This document shows, piece after piece, positions 62,745 through 64,000 of a stretch of DNA of 64,000 bases (positions within the stretch are counted from its first letter, which is position 1; every line of letters begins with the position of its first letter). Source of the stretch: Chlorops oryzae (taxonomy: Eukaryota > Arthropoda > Insecta > Diptera > Chloropidae); NCBI GenBank assembly GCA_020466095.1, contig CM035807.1:57360605-57424604 (forward strand), written 5' to 3'. The position numbers were made by a program, and so were the translations under genes. Under the pieces are notes generated by a model. The model did not search any database. It saw nothing but the letters and a program-made list of their open reading frames with translations, and was not told the origin of the DNA.

Positions 62745-64000
62745 CAGCCGGTTTCACCAAAAAATTTTATCGGAACTTAAATTAAAATTAATTTTAATTT
62801 AATTTTTTATTTAAATTGAAATTTAATTATTTTGAGTTTCGCCAAGATTTGAATTTCACTCATGGAAAAGTGGCAGCACTTGCGAAATCAGATGATTTAT
62901 TTAAAATTGAACATGGAGGGAAATGTGCGAACAAAGAATTTTTCGGAAGAGGAAATAGGAATTTTACTTAATTTAATGAAGAGGTAAAAGGGTGTCTTGG
63001 AAAATAAAAGAACGGGACAAGTAAGACCTGGCATGAAAAGGCATGGGATATTGTCGCGGAGGAGTTCAACGCGTTATGTCCAAGAATGAGCAAATCAGCA
63101 AAGGTTTTGTGAACCAAATATTGCAATCTCAAAGCCGATATGAAGAAACGCAGCGCGGAGCATAAAAAACATTTGTATGGAACAGGAGGTGGTCCTCCAA
63201 AGAAGCAGCTACTGAAGAGTATGATAACATCTCAAAAGAGCTTATGCCAGAGAAACAAATACAAGGCATGCAATCCTGCTATGACAGCGATGCCTTAGAA
63301 GGATTTTTGAAATTCGACAGTGTTCTGAGTTCGACTAAATCTAAGCAGCAAGACTCTTCGAAATACACCCATGTTCTGGATAGCCCGAAGCCTAAAAACG
63401 AAGGTAGTGCATGATATTTATCAAAATTTCAATAGACTCAAACATTTTGTTCGCAGTATATGAATCTATAGACATTAGTATTCTGCTTGATTCACCTGAG
63501 CATCAAAGCTTAGAGAAAACATTGCACGAAAGCCCCAAAATGGATATAAATCTACGCGAAGGTAAATCTATAATTTTTATATAATATAATTAATAAAGCA
63601 TATGTTAATTTACTCCAGGCATTGACGTTGTTGAGACAGAATTTGAGCCTTGGGAGAAATATACACCAAGCCAACTGAAAGCCCCAGAACATAAAAAGTT
63701 AGTATGCAAGGAAGAGAAAAGCAAACAAACAAGCTGGTCTAAGCTTGCAGAGGTGAAAGCAAAATGGTCACAGAAAAAAATGACACAAGAAATGGAATTT
63801 TCTTTTACGGAACATAAGTTGCGTGTTGCCCACATGAAAGAAATGCAAAACGCACAAATGGAACTGCAGCAAATGGAGAAGCAATTTATAAGAGAAAAGC
63901 ATGAAGTTGAAATGCAAATTCTACAAGCAAAAATATGATCTCAAATTTTATAGCCCGATTGTAAATATTCCCGGGGAATTCACTTTCCACGCGCGTAAAA
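62745..64000 (+). mobile_element. Probable PIF/Harbinger element, 5' part
   Basis: GCCGGTTTCACCAAAAAATT near 62747 resembles termini of PIF/Harbinger elements (GGCCGGTTTCACCAA type, from memory). It is followed about 165 bp later by a Myb/SANT-like gene, the second protein typical of that superfamily. The transposase and the other terminus would lie beyond the window. A domesticated host gene is the alternative. Confidence 0.45.
62913..63938 (+). pseudogene. Myb/SANT-like DNA-binding protein with C-terminal coiled coil, broken N-terminus
   Basis: The start is MEGNVRTKNFSEEEIGILLN. Myb/SANT-like text continues after a stop (TAA near 62985) and a frame change as WHEKAWDIVAEEFNALCPRM. A TGA then falls within the third helix before TKYCNLKADMKKRS, and GGGPPKK follows. 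Two short GT-AG introns are clear: 63404-63456 and 63562-63618. Phases join (EG-VYESIDI; EG-IDVVETEFEPW). The last exon ends in a long charged helix (KKMTQEMEFSFTEHKLRVAH to EMQILQAKI), probably coiled coil. Stops in the first exon suggest a pseudogene, although the distal exons look conserved. Harbinger-associated or zeste-like family. Confidence 0.6.

Overview
Eukaryotic, AT-rich DNA from a fly (Diptera, probably Schizophora; a tephritid is a guess). The evidence is a four-exon ribonucleotide reductase large-subunit gene with insect-type short and giant introns, two mariner families including one that closely resembles Himar1 of the horn fly, Jockey-clade LINEs, and CsRn1-, BEL- and copia-type retrotransposons. 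There are no prokaryotic operons and no CRISPR arrays.

The only clear host gene is RnrL on the + strand. Its coding exons are 9687-9741, 9795-9883, 17486-17663 and 48953-51063. The exon phases join exactly into a predicted 810-residue protein with the expected catalytic residues. E2F-like and DRE-like motifs lie just upstream. Intron 1 is 53 bp, but intron 2 is about 7.6 kb and intron 3 about 31.3 kb, and most of what can be identified in both is mobile DNA.

Layout. 1-6575: a gypsy pol fragment, then a LINE 3' end split by an almost complete 4630-bp CsRn1-type element (minus strand) with a canonical -1 frameshift site between gag and pol and three nonsense codons in pol. 6576-9478: MITEs and a hAT element. 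9479-9883: RnrL promoter and exons 1-2. 9884-17485 (intron 2): a TA-flanked element holding nested repeats, a Jockey LINE, and a fold-back repeat with a 100-N assembly gap. 17664-48952 (intron 3): fold-back and TATACCC-hairpin repeats, tRNA-like SINEs, a LINE carrying a mariner/BEL/mariner mosaic, a second mariner family, a degraded protease-bearing element, a Jockey-like LINE split by a hAT insertion, a 3.4-kb near-identical tandem duplication full of nested hAT elements, and a decayed hAT carrying an intact mariner. 51064-62258: a palindromic MITE with a copia element in its centre. The copia is partly repeated, and the second copy holds a Jockey LINE. 62745-64000: the start of a probable PIF/Harbinger element with a broken Myb/SANT-like gene.

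Apart from RnrL the genes do not act as one pathway. The region is a TE graveyard inside and beside a housekeeping gene, with precise target-site duplications that allow insertion order to be read. Two direct duplications and one indel-rich stretch may be assembly artefacts, so pseudogene calls there need caution.
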